Shown piece by piece: positions 43,570 to 52,827 of a stretch of 64,000 nucleotides of DNA; position 1 is the first letter of the stretch, and each line of letters starts with the position of its first letter. Origin of the DNA: Phytopseudomonas argentinensis (GTDB lineage: Bacteria > Pseudomonadota > Gammaproteobacteria > Pseudomonadales > Pseudomonadaceae); contig NZ_FORC01000002.1 in NCBI RefSeq assembly GCF_900113905.1, forward strand, positions 854,772 to 918,771. The letters are read 5' to 3'. The notes below the pieces were generated by a model, which did not search any database, was not told where the DNA came from, and was given only the letters and a program-made list of their open reading frames with translations. Position numbers and translations under genes: made by a program.

Positions 43570-44760
43570 ATGAACACACCCGAGCAGACGCACAGCGGCA
43601 GCTGGCTGAGCGTGATCGCACTGGCGCTGGGCGCCTTCATCTTCAATACCACCGAATTCGTGCCGGTGGGCTTGCTGAGCCAGATCGGCCACAGCTTCGA
43701 GATGACCACCGCCAGCGTCGGCCTGATGCTGACCATCTACGCCTGGGTGGTGGCGCTGGCGTCGCTGCCGCTGATGCTGCTGACCCGCAATATCGAACGG
43801 CGCAAGCTGCTGGCATTCGTGTTCATGCTGTTCATCGCCAGCCACGTGCTGTCGGGCATCGCCTGGAGCTTCAGCATGCTGATGGTCAGCCGTATCGGCA
43901 TCGCCCTGGCCCATGCGCTGTTCTGGGCGATCACCGCCTCCCTGGCGGTGCGCGTAGCACCTGAAGGCAAGCAGGCGCAGGCCCTTGGCCTGCTGGCCAC
44001 CGGCAGTGCGCTGGCCATGGTGCTGGGCATCCCACTGGGCCGGGTGATCGGCGAGGTGCTGGGCTGGCGCACCACCTTTACCGTGATCGCCGTGGTGGCG
44101 GGCGTGGTGGTGCTGTGCCTGATGAAGAACCTGCCGCTGCTGCCGAGCCAGAACTCCGGCTCGCTGCGCAGCCTGCCGGTGCTGTTCAAGCGCCCGGCGC
44201 TGGTCACCGTGTACGTGCTGACCGCCCTGGTGATCACCGCGCACTTCACCGCCTATACCTATATCGAGCCGTTCGCCCTGGAAGTGGCGGGCCTCGCCGC
44301 CGACATGGTCACCGTATTGCTGTTGCTGTTCGGCTGCGCCGGGATCATCGGCTCGATCCTGTTCAGCCGCTACAGCGGTCGCTTCCCGCGCGGTTTCGTG
44401 ATCGCGGCGATCAGCGTGCTGAGCCTGTGCATGCTGCTTCTGCTGCCGGTAGCCAGCGAGCACACCTACCTGGCGACCCTGAGCGTGGTCTGGGGCATCG
44501 CCATGATGTGCTTCGGCCTGGCTCTGCAGGCCAAGGTGCTGAACCTCGCCTCGGACGCCACCGACGTGGCCATGGCGCTGTTCTCCGGCATCTTCAATAT
44601 CGGCATCGGCGGTGGCGCCCTGCTCGGCAGCGTGGTGAGCAGCCAGCTGGGCGTGGCCAATGTGGGCATCGTCGGCGGCCTGCTGGGTATCGGTGGCCTG
44701 CTGCTGTGCTGCGTGACTACCTACCGCTTTTCCCGCCCGCTCAAGGTGCAGCCGCTGTGA
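43570..44760 (+). CDS. sotB: Sugar efflux MFS transporter SotB
   Basis: A 396-residue MFS protein, identical in length to E. coli SotB and closely alike: [14 protein letters not shown] in TM1, [15 protein letters not shown] in TM3, and the C-terminal [21 protein letters not shown]. It exports arabinose, IPTG-like sugars or drugs. Start at ATG 43570 is set by the conserved N-terminus. A long non-coding leader precedes it. Confidence 0.88.
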   Translation: MNTPEQTHSGSWLSVIALALGAFIFNTTEFVPVGLLSQIGHSFEMTTASVGLMLTIYAWVVALASLPLMLLTRNIERRKLLAFVFMLFIASHVLSGIAWSFSMLMVSRIGIALAHALFWAITASLAVRVAPEGKQAQALGLLATGSALAMVLGIPLGRVIGEVLGWRTTFTVIAVVAGVVVLCLMKNLPLLPSQNSGSLRSLPVLFKRPALVTVYVLTALVITAHFTAYTYIEPFALEVAGLAADMVTVLLLLFGCAGIIGSILFSRYSGRFPRGFVIAAISVLSLCMLLLLPVASEHTYLATLSVVWGIAMMCFGLALQAKVLNLASDATDVAMALFSGIFNIGIGGGALLGSVVSSQLGVANVGIVGGLLGIGGLLLCCVTTYRFSRPLKVQPL

Positions 44761-44779
44761 TTGCAAACAGCAGCAGATT

Positions 44780-45385
44780 TTAAGTCTGCCGGTTTAGCCA
44801 TTCTTCGCGGCTGAGCGCCCAGATTTGCGACGGTAGCCGGCCACAGACGTAGTCGCTTTCGCCGGTCTCCATCAGGCGCATACCTTCGCGCATGGACAGC
44901 CGCTGCGAGGCGATGTTGTCGACCGCCTTGGGCACCTGCATAAGCGGGCGCTGCAGCACCTCGAACCAGTAGCGGTTGACCGCCACGCAGGCTTCGCTCA
45001 TCAGGCCCTGGCGTTGCCAGGCTGGGGCTATCCAGAAGCCGCGGTTGTTGCCCGGCGTGTCCATCAGGCTGACCACGCCGATCACCTCCTCGGGCTCGTC
45101 GAGGAGCCGTAGCGTCCAGTGCCATTCAGTGCCAGCGGCCATGGCGGGCAGGGCAACATCACGCAGGTAGCGCAGCGCGCCATCGGCCGGGCAGGGCCAG
45201 GGTACCTGGGCATTGAGGTAGCGCACCACCTCCCATTGGGCGAACAGTGGCTGGATCTGCTCGGCGTCGGCCAGTTGCAGGGGCTGCAACAGCAGGCGTG
45301 GCGTGTGGAGGCTGGGGAAGGGCATGCGGGCAATCCATGGCGAGGCGTAGCGACCGATAGTGCCGGTCGCCGCCTCGTTTGTCAT
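44780..45385 (-). CDS. GNAT acetyltransferase (RimJ/RimL-like)
   Basis: A 201-residue acetyltransferase. LHTPRLLLQPLQLADAEQI is the classic RimJ/L N-terminus, GFWIAPAWQRQGLMSEA the acetyl-CoA loop and DNIASQRLSMREGM the C-terminal helix. It follows mdaB by 6 bases in an operon. Start at 45385 (AAGG upstream) is preferred; ATG 45325 is possible. The substrate is unknown. Confidence 0.8.
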   Translation of the reverse strand: MTNEAATGTIGRYASPWIARMPFPSLHTPRLLLQPLQLADAEQIQPLFAQWEVVRYLNAQVPWPCPADGALRYLRDVALPAMAAGTEWHWTLRLLDEPEEVIGVVSLMDTPGNNRGFWIAPAWQRQGLMSEACVAVNRYWFEVLQRPLMQVPKAVDNIASQRLSMREGMRLMETGESDYVCGRLPSQIWALSREEWLNRQT

Positions 45386-45391
45386 GTCGCC

Positions 45392-45979
45392 TTAGGCCGT
45401 ACCAAGGACGCGCGCCAGGTGCTCGCGGTAGCGTTGCACGTCACGCTCGGCATCCGGGCGCTTCATCACGTCCACGCACAGGAAGGTCGGCAGGGCGCTC
45501 ATGCCCAGGAACGCCTGGGACTTGTGGAAGGGGAAGTAGACCGCGTCCACGCCCTTGCCTTCGAAGAAGTCACTCGGGTCGTCGAAGGCTTGCTGCGGGG
45601 CGTTCCAGGTCAGCGACAGCATGTATTGCTTGCCGTGGATCAGGCCGCCGCTGCCGTACTTCTGCGACGCATCGGAGCGGGTGCGGCCGTCGCTGGCGTA
45701 CAGGCTGCCATGGCCTTCGGTGAACACTTCGTCGATGTACTTCTTGACGATCCACGGCGCGCCCATCCACCAGCCCGGCATCTGGTAGATCACCACGTCG
45801 GCCCAGAGAAATTTCTGCACCTCTTCGGCGACATCGTAACCGGCGTCGATCTCGGTGGTCTTGAACTCGAAACCGGCCCCGTCGAGGTAGGCGGCAGCGG
45901 TTTCATGCAGGGTGCGATTGAGGCGGCCGTCGGAGTGGGCGAATTGCTTGCCGCCGTTGAGGAGCAGGATCTTCTTCAT
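45392..45979 (-). CDS. mdaB: NAD(P)H:quinone reductase MdaB
   Basis: A 195-residue flavodoxin-fold quinone reductase. ILLLNGGKQFAHSDGRLN binds the FMN/FAD phosphate, and VIYQMPGWWMGAPWIVKKYID is diagnostic of MdaB. It performs two-electron reduction of quinones, avoiding redox cycling. It diverges by 156 bp from a quinol-monooxygenase-like gene, mirroring the E. coli mdaB-ygiN partnership though not its order. An acetyltransferase follows in the same unit. Confidence 0.92.
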   Translation of the reverse strand: MKKILLLNGGKQFAHSDGRLNRTLHETAAAYLDGAGFEFKTTEIDAGYDVAEEVQKFLWADVVIYQMPGWWMGAPWIVKKYIDEVFTEGHGSLYASDGRTRSDASQKYGSGGLIHGKQYMLSLTWNAPQQAFDDPSDFFEGKGVDAVYFPFHKSQAFLGMSALPTFLCVDVMKRPDAERDVQRYREHLARVLGTA

Positions 45980-46135
45980 CTTGGAGGTTCCGTAACTGAT
46001 TGAATGACGCCAGGTTACGGGTTCGTGCGCGGGCGAAAAATGCCTGGGCGAGCAAATCATTAGTGACTCAAATGCATGAATGCACGGCCATTGCCTGCGT
46101 TAGGGTGTGACCCACACCATTGCGGAGCACCCCTT

Positions 46136-46447
46136 ATGTACGGCTTCATCCTTCACGCTCACACCCGCCCGGAACGGGCCGACGACTTCGAACAGCTGTT
46201 TCGCGCCTATGTCGAACCGAGTCGCGCCGAGCCCGGCTGCATCGAATACCACATGCTGCGCGATGCCAGCGACCCGACGCTGTTCATCTTTTTCGAGGTC
46301 TGGCAGTCGCGCGAGCACCTGGCAGTGCATGCCGCCCTGTCGCATATGCGCGATTTCCATGGGCAGCGCATGCAGTATCTGCGTCGGGACTTCGAGATTC
46401 GCGAGGTCGAGATGCTCAGCAAGGCATCCGGGGCTGCTAGAGAATGA
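46136..46447 (+). CDS. Antibiotic-biosynthesis-monooxygenase-type protein (quinol monooxygenase YgiN-like)
   Basis: A 103-residue ABM ferredoxin-like dimer protein. FEQLFRAYVEPSRAEPGCIEY and LFIFFEVWQSREHLAVH are the family marks, with His/Glu in the usual cofactor-free site. YgiN oxidises quinols back to quinones. Its 3' end overlaps the convergent amaA gene by 11 bases. ATG 46136 follows GCGGAG. Confidence 0.82.
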   Translation: MYGFILHAHTRPERADDFEQLFRAYVEPSRAEPGCIEYHMLRDASDPTLFIFFEVWQSREHLAVHAALSHMRDFHGQRMQYLRRDFEIREVEMLSKASGAARE

Positions 46448-47723
46448 CCCGCAGGCACTGGCCGGCGTGGTACAGCGAGAAACCGGTCTCGTAGAGGCTG
46501 CTGCGCAGGCCTGCGCCACGCACCGCCTGCATCGCCGAAAGGGGGATGGGCAGCGCTTGGCTGTCGCCGCTCAGCAGAAATTGCGCCAGGGCCTTGCCGA
46601 CCAACGTGCCGGTGGTGTTGCCACGGCCGTTGTAGCCGGTGACCGCGACCAGCCCTGGCGCCGGTTCGAACAGGCGCATCAGGTGGTCGGGGGTGAAGTC
46701 GATACAGCCGGTCCAGTGCAGATGCCACTCGACCTTGCCGAGGGCGGGGAAGTAGTGCTGCTGGATGCGGTCGGCCCAGCCGCGGATGAACCAGTCCGGC
46801 TTGTTGTCGGCACGGCCCATGCTGCCCAACAGCAGGCGCCCCTCGGCGTCGCGGCGAATGCTGCTGAGTACCTTGCGGGTATCCCAGGAGCCCTGGCCGT
46901 GGCGCAGCACGGCGTCGGCGGCGGCGCCCTGCAGCGGCACCGAGGCAACCTGCAGGTAATAGCCGCGAAAGTAATGGCGCTGCAGCTGTGTCCATTCGCC
47001 TTCGGTGTAGGCACCGGTGGCGATGATCACCTTCTGCGCGCTCACCGCGCCCTGGCCGCTGTGCACCTGCCAGCCGTGCCCCGCACGGGCCAATGCCTGG
47101 ACCGGCGAGTGCGGGTGGATGCGGGCACCAAGGCCTGTTGCTGCCCTCGCCAGACCGCGGGTGTAGGCCATCGGGTCGAGGGTGCCGGCCCGGCGGTCGA
47201 GCAGGGCGCCGGTGATCCTGTCGGTGCCGCAGTACTCGGCGCAGGCGGCACCGGTGAGCAATTCGACAGCCGCGCCGCGCCGTCGCCACTGGGCCTCGCG
47301 ATCGCGCAGGTCGGCCAGCCCGGCGGCGTTGTGCGCCATATGGAGGGTGCCATCGTTGCGCGCCTGGCAGCCGATGCCATAGCGCCTGATCTGTGCGAAC
47401 ACCTCGGCCGGTGCCTGGCCCAACAGCGTGTTGAGGCGGCTGCCGTGGCGCCGGCCCAGGGTAGCTTCGACATCGTCCGGCTTGATCCAGGTCCCGGCAT
47501 TGACCAGGCCGACGTTGCGCCCCGAGCCGCCGTGGCCCACGTCATGGGCATCCAGCACGCAGACCGTCTGGCCCTGTTCGAGCAGGTGCAGGGCCGCCGA
47601 CAGGCCGGTGATGCCCGCGCCGATGATGCAGACATCGGCCTGCACCTCGCCCTCCAGCGGCCCGGACCATGCTTCGTGCGGGGTAAGCGTTTCCCACAGA
47701 CAAGCCTGCTGCAATTGACGCAT
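46437..47723 (-). CDS. amaA: L-pipecolate oxidase AmaA (FAD-dependent)
   Basis: A 428-residue DadA/GlpO-fold flavoenzyme. The FAD-binding GAGITGLSAALHLLEQG motif begins near residue 34, with GSGRNVGLVN and a C-terminal GYNGRGNTTGT. AmaA oxidises L-pipecolate to piperidine-6-carboxylate on the lysine/pipecolate pathway. The length matches the known Pseudomonas enzyme. It lies 13 bases after amaB on the minus strand. It could otherwise be a gamma-glutamylputrescine-type oxidase, but context with amaB and hglS decides. Confidence 0.88.
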   Translation of the reverse strand: MRQLQQACLWETLTPHEAWSGPLEGEVQADVCIIGAGITGLSAALHLLEQGQTVCVLDAHDVGHGGSGRNVGLVNAGTWIKPDDVEATLGRRHGSRLNTLLGQAPAEVFAQIRRYGIGCQARNDGTLHMAHNAAGLADLRDREAQWRRRGAAVELLTGAACAEYCGTDRITGALLDRRAGTLDPMAYTRGLARAATGLGARIHPHSPVQALARAGHGWQVHSGQGAVSAQKVIIATGAYTEGEWTQLQRHYFRGYYLQVASVPLQGAAADAVLRHGQGSWDTRKVLSSIRRDAEGRLLLGSMGRADNKPDWFIRGWADRIQQHYFPALGKVEWHLHWTGCIDFTPDHLMRLFEPAPGLVAVTGYNGRGNTTGTLVGKALAQFLLSGDSQALPIPLSAMQAVRGAGLRSSLYETGFSLYHAGQCLRVIL

Positions 47724-47736
47724 GGCGCGACCCCGC

Positions 47737-49230
47737 TCAGTCGAAGACGATGCCCTGGGCCAGGGGCAGCTGGCGCGAATAGTTGACGGTATTGGTCTGC
47801 CGGCGCATGTAGGCCTTCCAGGCGTCCGAGCCGGATTCGCGACCGCCACCGGTTTCCTTCTCGCCACCGAAGGCACCACCGATCTCCGCCCCGCTGGTGC
47901 CGATATTCACGTTGGCGATGCCGCAGTCGCTGCCCGAGGCGCTCTGGAAACGCTCAGCCTCGCGTACGTCGAGGGTGAAGATGCACGACGACAGGCCCTG
48001 GGGTACATCGTTGTTGAGCTGTAGGGCCTCCTCGAAGTCGTTATAGCTCAGCACGTAGAGAATCGGCGCGAAGGTCTCGGCGCGCACCACCTCGGTCTGC
48101 CCCGGCATGTCGACGATGGCCGGGCTGACGTAGTAGGCGCCCGGGTAGCGTGCCTGCAGCTGGCGCTCGCCGCCGAACACCGTGCCGCCCTGGTCGCGGG
48201 CACGGCCCAGGGCGCTCTGCATGGCGTCGAAGGCCTGCCTGTCCATCAGTGGGCCAACCAGGTTGTTGTCGCGCGGATCGCCGATGCGGATCTTGCCGTA
48301 AACGGATTTGAGGCGGGCCAGCACTTCGTCCTTGATCGAGCGGTGGACGATCAGCCGGCGCAGGGTGGTGCAGCGCTGCCCGGCGGTGCCGACGGCGCTG
48401 AACAGGATGCCGCGCACGGCCAGGTCCAGGTCTGCGCTGGGCGCCAGGATCATCGCGTTATTGCCGCCCAGTTCGAGAATGCTGCGCCCGAAGCGCGCCG
48501 CCACCCGCGGGCCGACCTCACGGCCCATGCGGGTGCTACCGGTGGCGCTGATCAGCGGCACGCGGGTATCGTCGACCAGCGCCTCTCCCGCTTCGCGGTC
48601 GCCGATGATCAGCTGAGCCAGGCCCTCGGGCGCATCGTCGCCGAAACGCTGCTGGGCCTTGTCGAACAGCGCCTGGCAGGCAAGGGCGGTCAGCGGCGTC
48701 TTTTCCGACGGCTTCCAGATCACCGCATTGCCGCAGACCAGGGCCAGCGTGGTGTTCCAGGCCCACACCGCCACCGGGAAATTGAACGCGCTGATCACCC
48801 CGACCACGCCCAGTGGGTGCCAGGTCTCGCGCATGTGGTGGCCGGGGCGCTCGGAGGCGATGGTCAGGCCATAGAGCTGACGCGACAGACCAACGGCAAA
48901 GTCGCAGATGTCGATCATCTCCTGCACCTCGCCGAGGCCTTCCTGGGTGATCTTGCCGGCTTCGATGGACACCAGTTCACCCAGCTCGGCCTTGTGCTCG
49001 CGCAGCACCTCGCCAAACAGGCGCACCAGTTCGCCGCGGCGCGGGGCCGGCACCTCGCGCCAGGCCAGAAAGGCCTGGTGGCCGGCGGCGATCCTGGCTC
49101 GCACCGCCTCGGCAGTTTCCAGCGTCACGCCGGCGATCCGGCTGCCGTCGATTGGCGTATGAACGGCATGTTCGCCACCCTGGAAACTCTGAGGGGCTAC
49201 GCCCAGGCTTGCGAGCAATTGGCCGACCAT
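47737..49230 (-). CDS. amaB: L-piperidine-6-carboxylate (aminoadipate semialdehyde) dehydrogenase AmaB
   Basis: A 497-residue aldehyde dehydrogenase of the antiquitin (ALDH7) family. The catalytic Cys287 is in GTAGQRCTTL and Glu253 in ILELGGNN; the cofactor region AFNFPVAVWAWNT is present. It oxidises the open-chain form of piperidine-6-carboxylate to 2-aminoadipate. It heads the amaB-amaA unit, divergent from the LysR gene with a T-N11-A box between. Confidence 0.92.
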   Translation of the reverse strand: MVGQLLASLGVAPQSFQGGEHAVHTPIDGSRIAGVTLETAEAVRARIAAGHQAFLAWREVPAPRRGELVRLFGEVLREHKAELGELVSIEAGKITQEGLGEVQEMIDICDFAVGLSRQLYGLTIASERPGHHMRETWHPLGVVGVISAFNFPVAVWAWNTTLALVCGNAVIWKPSEKTPLTALACQALFDKAQQRFGDDAPEGLAQLIIGDREAGEALVDDTRVPLISATGSTRMGREVGPRVAARFGRSILELGGNNAMILAPSADLDLAVRGILFSAVGTAGQRCTTLRRLIVHRSIKDEVLARLKSVYGKIRIGDPRDNNLVGPLMDRQAFDAMQSALGRARDQGGTVFGGERQLQARYPGAYYVSPAIVDMPGQTEVVRAETFAPILYVLSYNDFEEALQLNNDVPQGLSSCIFTLDVREAERFQSASGSDCGIANVNIGTSGAEIGGAFGGEKETGGGRESGSDAWKAYMRRQTNTVNYSRQLPLAQGIVFD

Positions 49231-49344
49231 GGTGTTCTCCTCGGTTGCCGCCTGCCGGCGAACGCGACAGGCACTGAAGGGGCATCGTTGGCGGCAGTAT
49301 CGACTTGAATGTTTTTTGCGAACAAACGACCTTTACGCAGCACG

Positions 49345-49363
49345 TCATTCCCTCAGAGAATGA
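49345..49363. promoter_or_regulatory. LysR-type T-N11-A box between amaB and the LysR gene
   Basis: TCATTCCCTCAGAGAATGA is a dyad whose core T-N11-A fits LysR recognition. It agrees at 16 of 19 positions with 50303-50321, upstream of hglS, so one LysR protein probably controls both units. Confidence 0.75.
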
Positions 49364-49392
49364 CCTGTCGCGGTCGAGCCTGTGGAGTGTTC

Positions 49393-50298
49393 ATGTCCAA
49401 ACGCCTGCTACCCACCATGGCTGCCCTGCAGTGTTTCGAGGCGGCTGCCCGGCACATGAGTTTCACCCGCGCCGCCGAGGAGCTGCACCTGACCCAGAGC
49501 GCGGTCAGCAAACAGGTCGCGCAACTGGAGGAGATGCTCCAGCACCCGCTGTTCCATCGCATACGCCGGCGCCTGCAACTGACCCCCGCGGGCGAGCTTT
49601 ACCTGGCCGAGGTCGACAAGATCCTTACCCAGGTGGATATCTCCAGCCGCTACATTCTCTCCTACGGTGGTGAAACCGAAGTGCTGCGCGTGGCCACCCA
49701 GCCGACCTTCGGAGTGCGCTGGCTGATCCCCAATCTCAAGGGCTTTTCCAGGGCGCACCCGAACCTGCACCTGGATATCCGCAACGAGCTGGAGCCCTTC
49801 GACCTGGTGCAGGCCAAGGCCGACGTGGCCTTCTTCTACGGCAATGGCACCTGGCCGGGCGCGCTGTGTATCGAGCTGTTCGGCGAAGACGTGGTGGCGG
49901 TGTGTGCCCCGTCCATCCTGCCGGCTGCGGCCCTGACCAGTGCCGGCGACCTGACCGGCCTGGTGCTCCTGCAATGCGCCTCGCGGCCCGAAGCCTGGCA
50001 CCAGTGGTTCGCCGAGCAAGGTATCGACACCGAGTTCAGCTATCACGGCCCGCGCTTCGACACCTTCTACATGTGCATACGCGCCGCCCAGGACGGTTGT
50101 GGCGTGGCCCTGGTGCCGCGCTTCCTGGTCGAGGACGAACTGGGCGAGGGCAAGCTGGTGATTCCCTGGCAGCACCTGAAGGTCAGCGAGGGCGCGCATT
50201 ACCTCGCCTGCGCCGAGCAGTCCCTGGAGCTGCCCAAGGTGCGCGCGCTGGTCGACTGGGTGCTGGGCAAGGCGCGGGCACTGCCGGCCAGCCGGTGA
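49393..50298 (+). CDS. LysR-family regulator of the ama/hglS locus
   Basis: A 301-residue LysR regulator with HTH (about 8-65: SFTRAAEELHLTQSAVSKQ) of the GcvA/AmpR subgroup and a substrate domain from 90. It sits between amaBA and hglS and faces amaB. The start is set at ATG 49393 because MSKRLLPTMAALQCFEAA is the usual beginning; an earlier in-frame ATG is unsupported. Confidence 0.88.
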   Translation: MSKRLLPTMAALQCFEAAARHMSFTRAAEELHLTQSAVSKQVAQLEEMLQHPLFHRIRRRLQLTPAGELYLAEVDKILTQVDISSRYILSYGGETEVLRVATQPTFGVRWLIPNLKGFSRAHPNLHLDIRNELEPFDLVQAKADVAFFYGNGTWPGALCIELFGEDVVAVCAPSILPAAALTSAGDLTGLVLLQCASRPEAWHQWFAEQGIDTEFSYHGPRFDTFYMCIRAAQDGCGVALVPRFLVEDELGEGKLVIPWQHLKVSEGAHYLACAEQSLELPKVRALVDWVLGKARALPASR

Positions 50299-50302
50299 GC
50301 CT

Positions 50303-50321
50303 GCATTCCCTGAGGGAATGA
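50303..50321 (+). promoter_or_regulatory. LysR-type T-N11-A box upstream of hglS
   Basis: GCATTCCCTGAGGGAATGA is nearly identical to 49345-49363, with 8-bp perfect arms about a single central base. It lies 96 bp before the hglS start. Confidence 0.75.
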
Positions 50322-50417
50322 AAAGCTGAGCAGATATCGGTTGTCGGCCTGCAACCCGCTACGCAGAATCGCCTATGAAGGTCGCCGTCAGTGGCCGGTC
50401 GCAAAGAAGGAGTCACC

Positions 50418-51815
50418 ATGAACAGCGCTGCATTGGTCAGCCCGGACTCGATCCGAGCGCAGTTTTCCCGTGCCATGTCGGCCCTGTACAAGAGCGAGGT
50501 GCCGCTCTATGGCACGTTGCTGGAGCTGGTGGCAGAGACCAACGCACAGGTTCTAAGGACTCAGCCAGAGGTCGCCGAACGGTTGCGCAGCAGCGGCGAG
50601 ATCGAACGCCTGGAGGCCGAGCGCCACGGTGCCATTCGCGTGGGCACGGCTGAGGAACTGTCGACCCTTCGCCGGTTGTTCGCGGTGATGGGCATGCAGC
50701 CGGTGGGGTACTACGACCTGGCGCCAGCGGGCGTGCCAGTGCACGCCACGGCGTTTCGCCCCATTCACGAGGCCGCGCTGCAGGTCAGCCCGTTTCGGGT
50801 GTTCACCTCACTGCTGCGCCTGGAGCTGATCGAGGATGCCGGATTGCGTGAAAGGGCGGCCGAGTTGTTGAGCCGGCGACGCATCTTTACCCCGCGGGCC
50901 ATCGAACTGATCGAGCAATTTGAAGCCGCGGGTGGCCTGCAGGCTGGCGAGGCGGACGAATTCGTCCGTGAGGCGCTGGAGACATTTCGCTGGCATAGCC
51001 GGGCTACGGTGAGCGCCGAACAGTATCGCCAGCTCCACGACCAGCATCGCCTGATCGCCGATGTGGTGGCCTTCAAGGGGCCGCATATCAACCACCTGAC
51101 GCCGCGCACCCTGGACATCGACGCGATTCAGGCCGGGATGTCGCAGCGTGGTATCACCCCCAAGGCGGTGATCGAAGGGCCGCCGCGGCGCAACTGTCCG
51201 ATCCTGCTGCGCCAGACCAGTTTCAAGGCGCTGCAGGAGGCCGTGGCCTTTGTCGGCCAGGACGGGCCGCAAGGTAGCCACACTGCCCGGTTCGGCGAGG
51301 TCGAGCAGCGCGGCGCGGCATTGACGGCCAAGGGCCGCGCGCTCTACGACCGCCTGCTCGACAGCGCTCGCCAGGCCCTGGGCGAGGCGCCCAGCGAGGC
51401 CAATGCCAGGCGCTATGACGCGCTGATGGCCGAGCACTTCCAGGCCTTTGCCGACGACCAGGAGACCCTACGCCGTGAGGGGCTGGCCTATTTTCGCTAT
51501 TTCCCCACGCCCGTCGGCCTGGCCGCGGTGAACCAGGCCAATCGCCCGCGCGGGCTGGACGCGTTGATCGAGGCGGGGCACGTGCGTTGCGAACCGCTGG
51601 TGTACGAAGACTTCCTGCCGGTCAGCGCGGCGGGCATCTTCCAGTCCAACCTGGGCGGCGGAGCCAGGGCCGACTACGCCCTGGCTGCCAGCCAGGCGGA
51701 TTTCCAGCTGGCCCTGGGCGCCGAGGTGCAGGATGAGCTGAGCCTGTACGCCGAGACCCAGCGGCGTTCGCTACAGGCGTGTGCCAGCGCGCTGTGCCTG
51801 GAGGCAATAAGCTGA
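50418..51815 (+). CDS. hglS: 2-oxoadipate dioxygenase/decarboxylase HglS (DUF1338/YdcJ)
   Basis: A 465-residue DUF1338 (YdcJ) iron(II) enzyme that converts 2-oxoadipate to D-2-hydroxyglutarate and CO2, completing D-lysine/pipecolate catabolism. The metal triad His70, His226 and Glu294 is present at exactly those positions when counted from ATG 50418, with Arg74 nearby. AAGGAG precedes the start. Expressed from the LysR-boxed promoter downstream of the regulator. This pathway link with amaBA is well supported by conserved gene order in Pseudomonas. Confidence 0.93.
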   Translation: MNSAALVSPDSIRAQFSRAMSALYKSEVPLYGTLLELVAETNAQVLRTQPEVAERLRSSGEIERLEAERHGAIRVGTAEELSTLRRLFAVMGMQPVGYYDLAPAGVPVHATAFRPIHEAALQVSPFRVFTSLLRLELIEDAGLRERAAELLSRRRIFTPRAIELIEQFEAAGGLQAGEADEFVREALETFRWHSRATVSAEQYRQLHDQHRLIADVVAFKGPHINHLTPRTLDIDAIQAGMSQRGITPKAVIEGPPRRNCPILLRQTSFKALQEAVAFVGQDGPQGSHTARFGEVEQRGAALTAKGRALYDRLLDSARQALGEAPSEANARRYDALMAEHFQAFADDQETLRREGLAYFRYFPTPVGLAAVNQANRPRGLDALIEAGHVRCEPLVYEDFLPVSAAGIFQSNLGGGARADYALAASQADFQLALGAEVQDELSLYAETQRRSLQACASALCLEAIS

Positions 51816-51878
51816 TGCGCGTTGAACTGGACATTCTGCGCCGCTAACGCCAAGGTCGACGCTTTGCGAGAGCGATCC

Positions 51879-52463
51879 ATGCACAAACGCGGTCTGGCGC
51901 TAGCCCTCCTGGCGTGTTTTCAGGCAATTCCCGCCATGGCCTGCGCGCCTGGCGAAACCCAGGTATGCCTGGGGGGCTGCATCTGCGTCCCCGACCCCAA
52001 TGGCGTGCTGGGGCCGATGCAGGAGCGGGCCGGGACGATCTCCGCCAATGCCCTGGAAGGCTGGATCCTGCGCTCGCGCGACTCTGCCGTGCGCCAGGGT
52101 ACCCTGCCAATTCCCGCTGATATCCGCCGCCAGCTGCTGCCGTTCTATGCCGCTGAACTGCTCGATTCCGTGCGCTACAAGGTCGGCGACCTGGATGAGC
52201 TGAGTGCCGCCCGCAACGTGATGCAGAACCCCGACATCAAGGCGGTCACCCTGGTCGACATCATCGTGTTTCGCAACGCCGAGATGGCCGAGCACGACGC
52301 TGCCCTGTGGGCCCATGAGCTGCTGCACGTGCAGCAATACCGGGAATGGGGCACCGCCGGTTTCGCGGCCCGTTACAGCCGCGACTTCAATGCCGTGGAA
52401 GCCCCGGCCTATCGTCGCCAGGCAGAGATTTCGCGCATCCTGCGCGAGCAGGCGCGCCACTGA
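51879..52463 (+). CDS. Secreted DUF4157-like protein with HELLH motif
   Basis: A 194-residue protein with signal peptide (AMAC near residue 22), cysteine-rich mature N-terminus (CAPGETQVCLGGCICVP), and the zinc motif WAHELLHVQQY. The HExxH plus downstream FNAVEAPAYRRQAE is the DUF4157 core, related to zincins; catalytic activity is not proven. Convergent with the DoxX/DCC pair. Start at ATG 51879 defines the signal peptide. Confidence 0.78.
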   Translation: MHKRGLALALLACFQAIPAMACAPGETQVCLGGCICVPDPNGVLGPMQERAGTISANALEGWILRSRDSAVRQGTLPIPADIRRQLLPFYAAELLDSVRYKVGDLDELSAARNVMQNPDIKAVTLVDIIVFRNAEMAEHDAALWAHELLHVQQYREWGTAGFAARYSRDFNAVEAPAYRRQAEISRILREQARH

Positions 52464-52470
52464 GGTGAAA

Positions 52471-52827
52471 TCAGCGGGCGGCTCTGCCGCGTAGCGCGAT
52501 GACGCACAGGGCGACGGCCGCCAGGTTCAGGCTCAGCGGATTGAATGCCTGGGTCAGCAGTCCGGGGGCAAAGATCGCCACGTCCACCAGCAACAGGATC
52601 AGCGCCGCCATCGCCGTCCACAGTGGCCAGTGCCGGCGACGCAGCAGCAGGATAAGCAAGCCCAGCAACACCTCGCCGACACCGGCCGCCACCAGCAACT
52701 GGTGGGGCAGCCCATGGGCATCGAGCAGGCGCAGTTCGGTGGCGTCCTGGCACAGCAGCTTGGGCACCAGGCCATGGTAGATGAAGATCGCGCCCAGCGT
52801 CAGCCGGGCCAGCCAGGCATCAGTCAT
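52471..52827 (-). CDS. DoxX-like membrane protein
   Basis: A 118-residue protein with four hydrophobic segments (7-24, 46-64, 69-88, 93-112). The WLARLTLGAIFIYHGLVPK start matches the DoxX-like family. It overlaps the DCC-family gene by 8 bases (ATGACTGA), so the pair is coupled. Family members are linked to thiosulfate/quinone redox or stress; role unknown. Confidence 0.8.
   Translation of the reverse strand: MTDAWLARLTLGAIFIYHGLVPKLLCQDATELRLLDAHGLPHQLLVAAGVGEVLLGLLILLLRRRHWPLWTAMAALILLLVDVAIFAPGLLTQAFNPLSLNLAAVALCVIALRGRAAR

Noticed and set aside
46107..47786. 559-codon open frame opposite amaA
   Set aside because: It is the antisense of a well-supported FAD oxidase, has no domain motifs and reflects high-GC codon bias, like other long antisense frames (5278-6861, 13180-14337, 28063-29439, 60587-62059).
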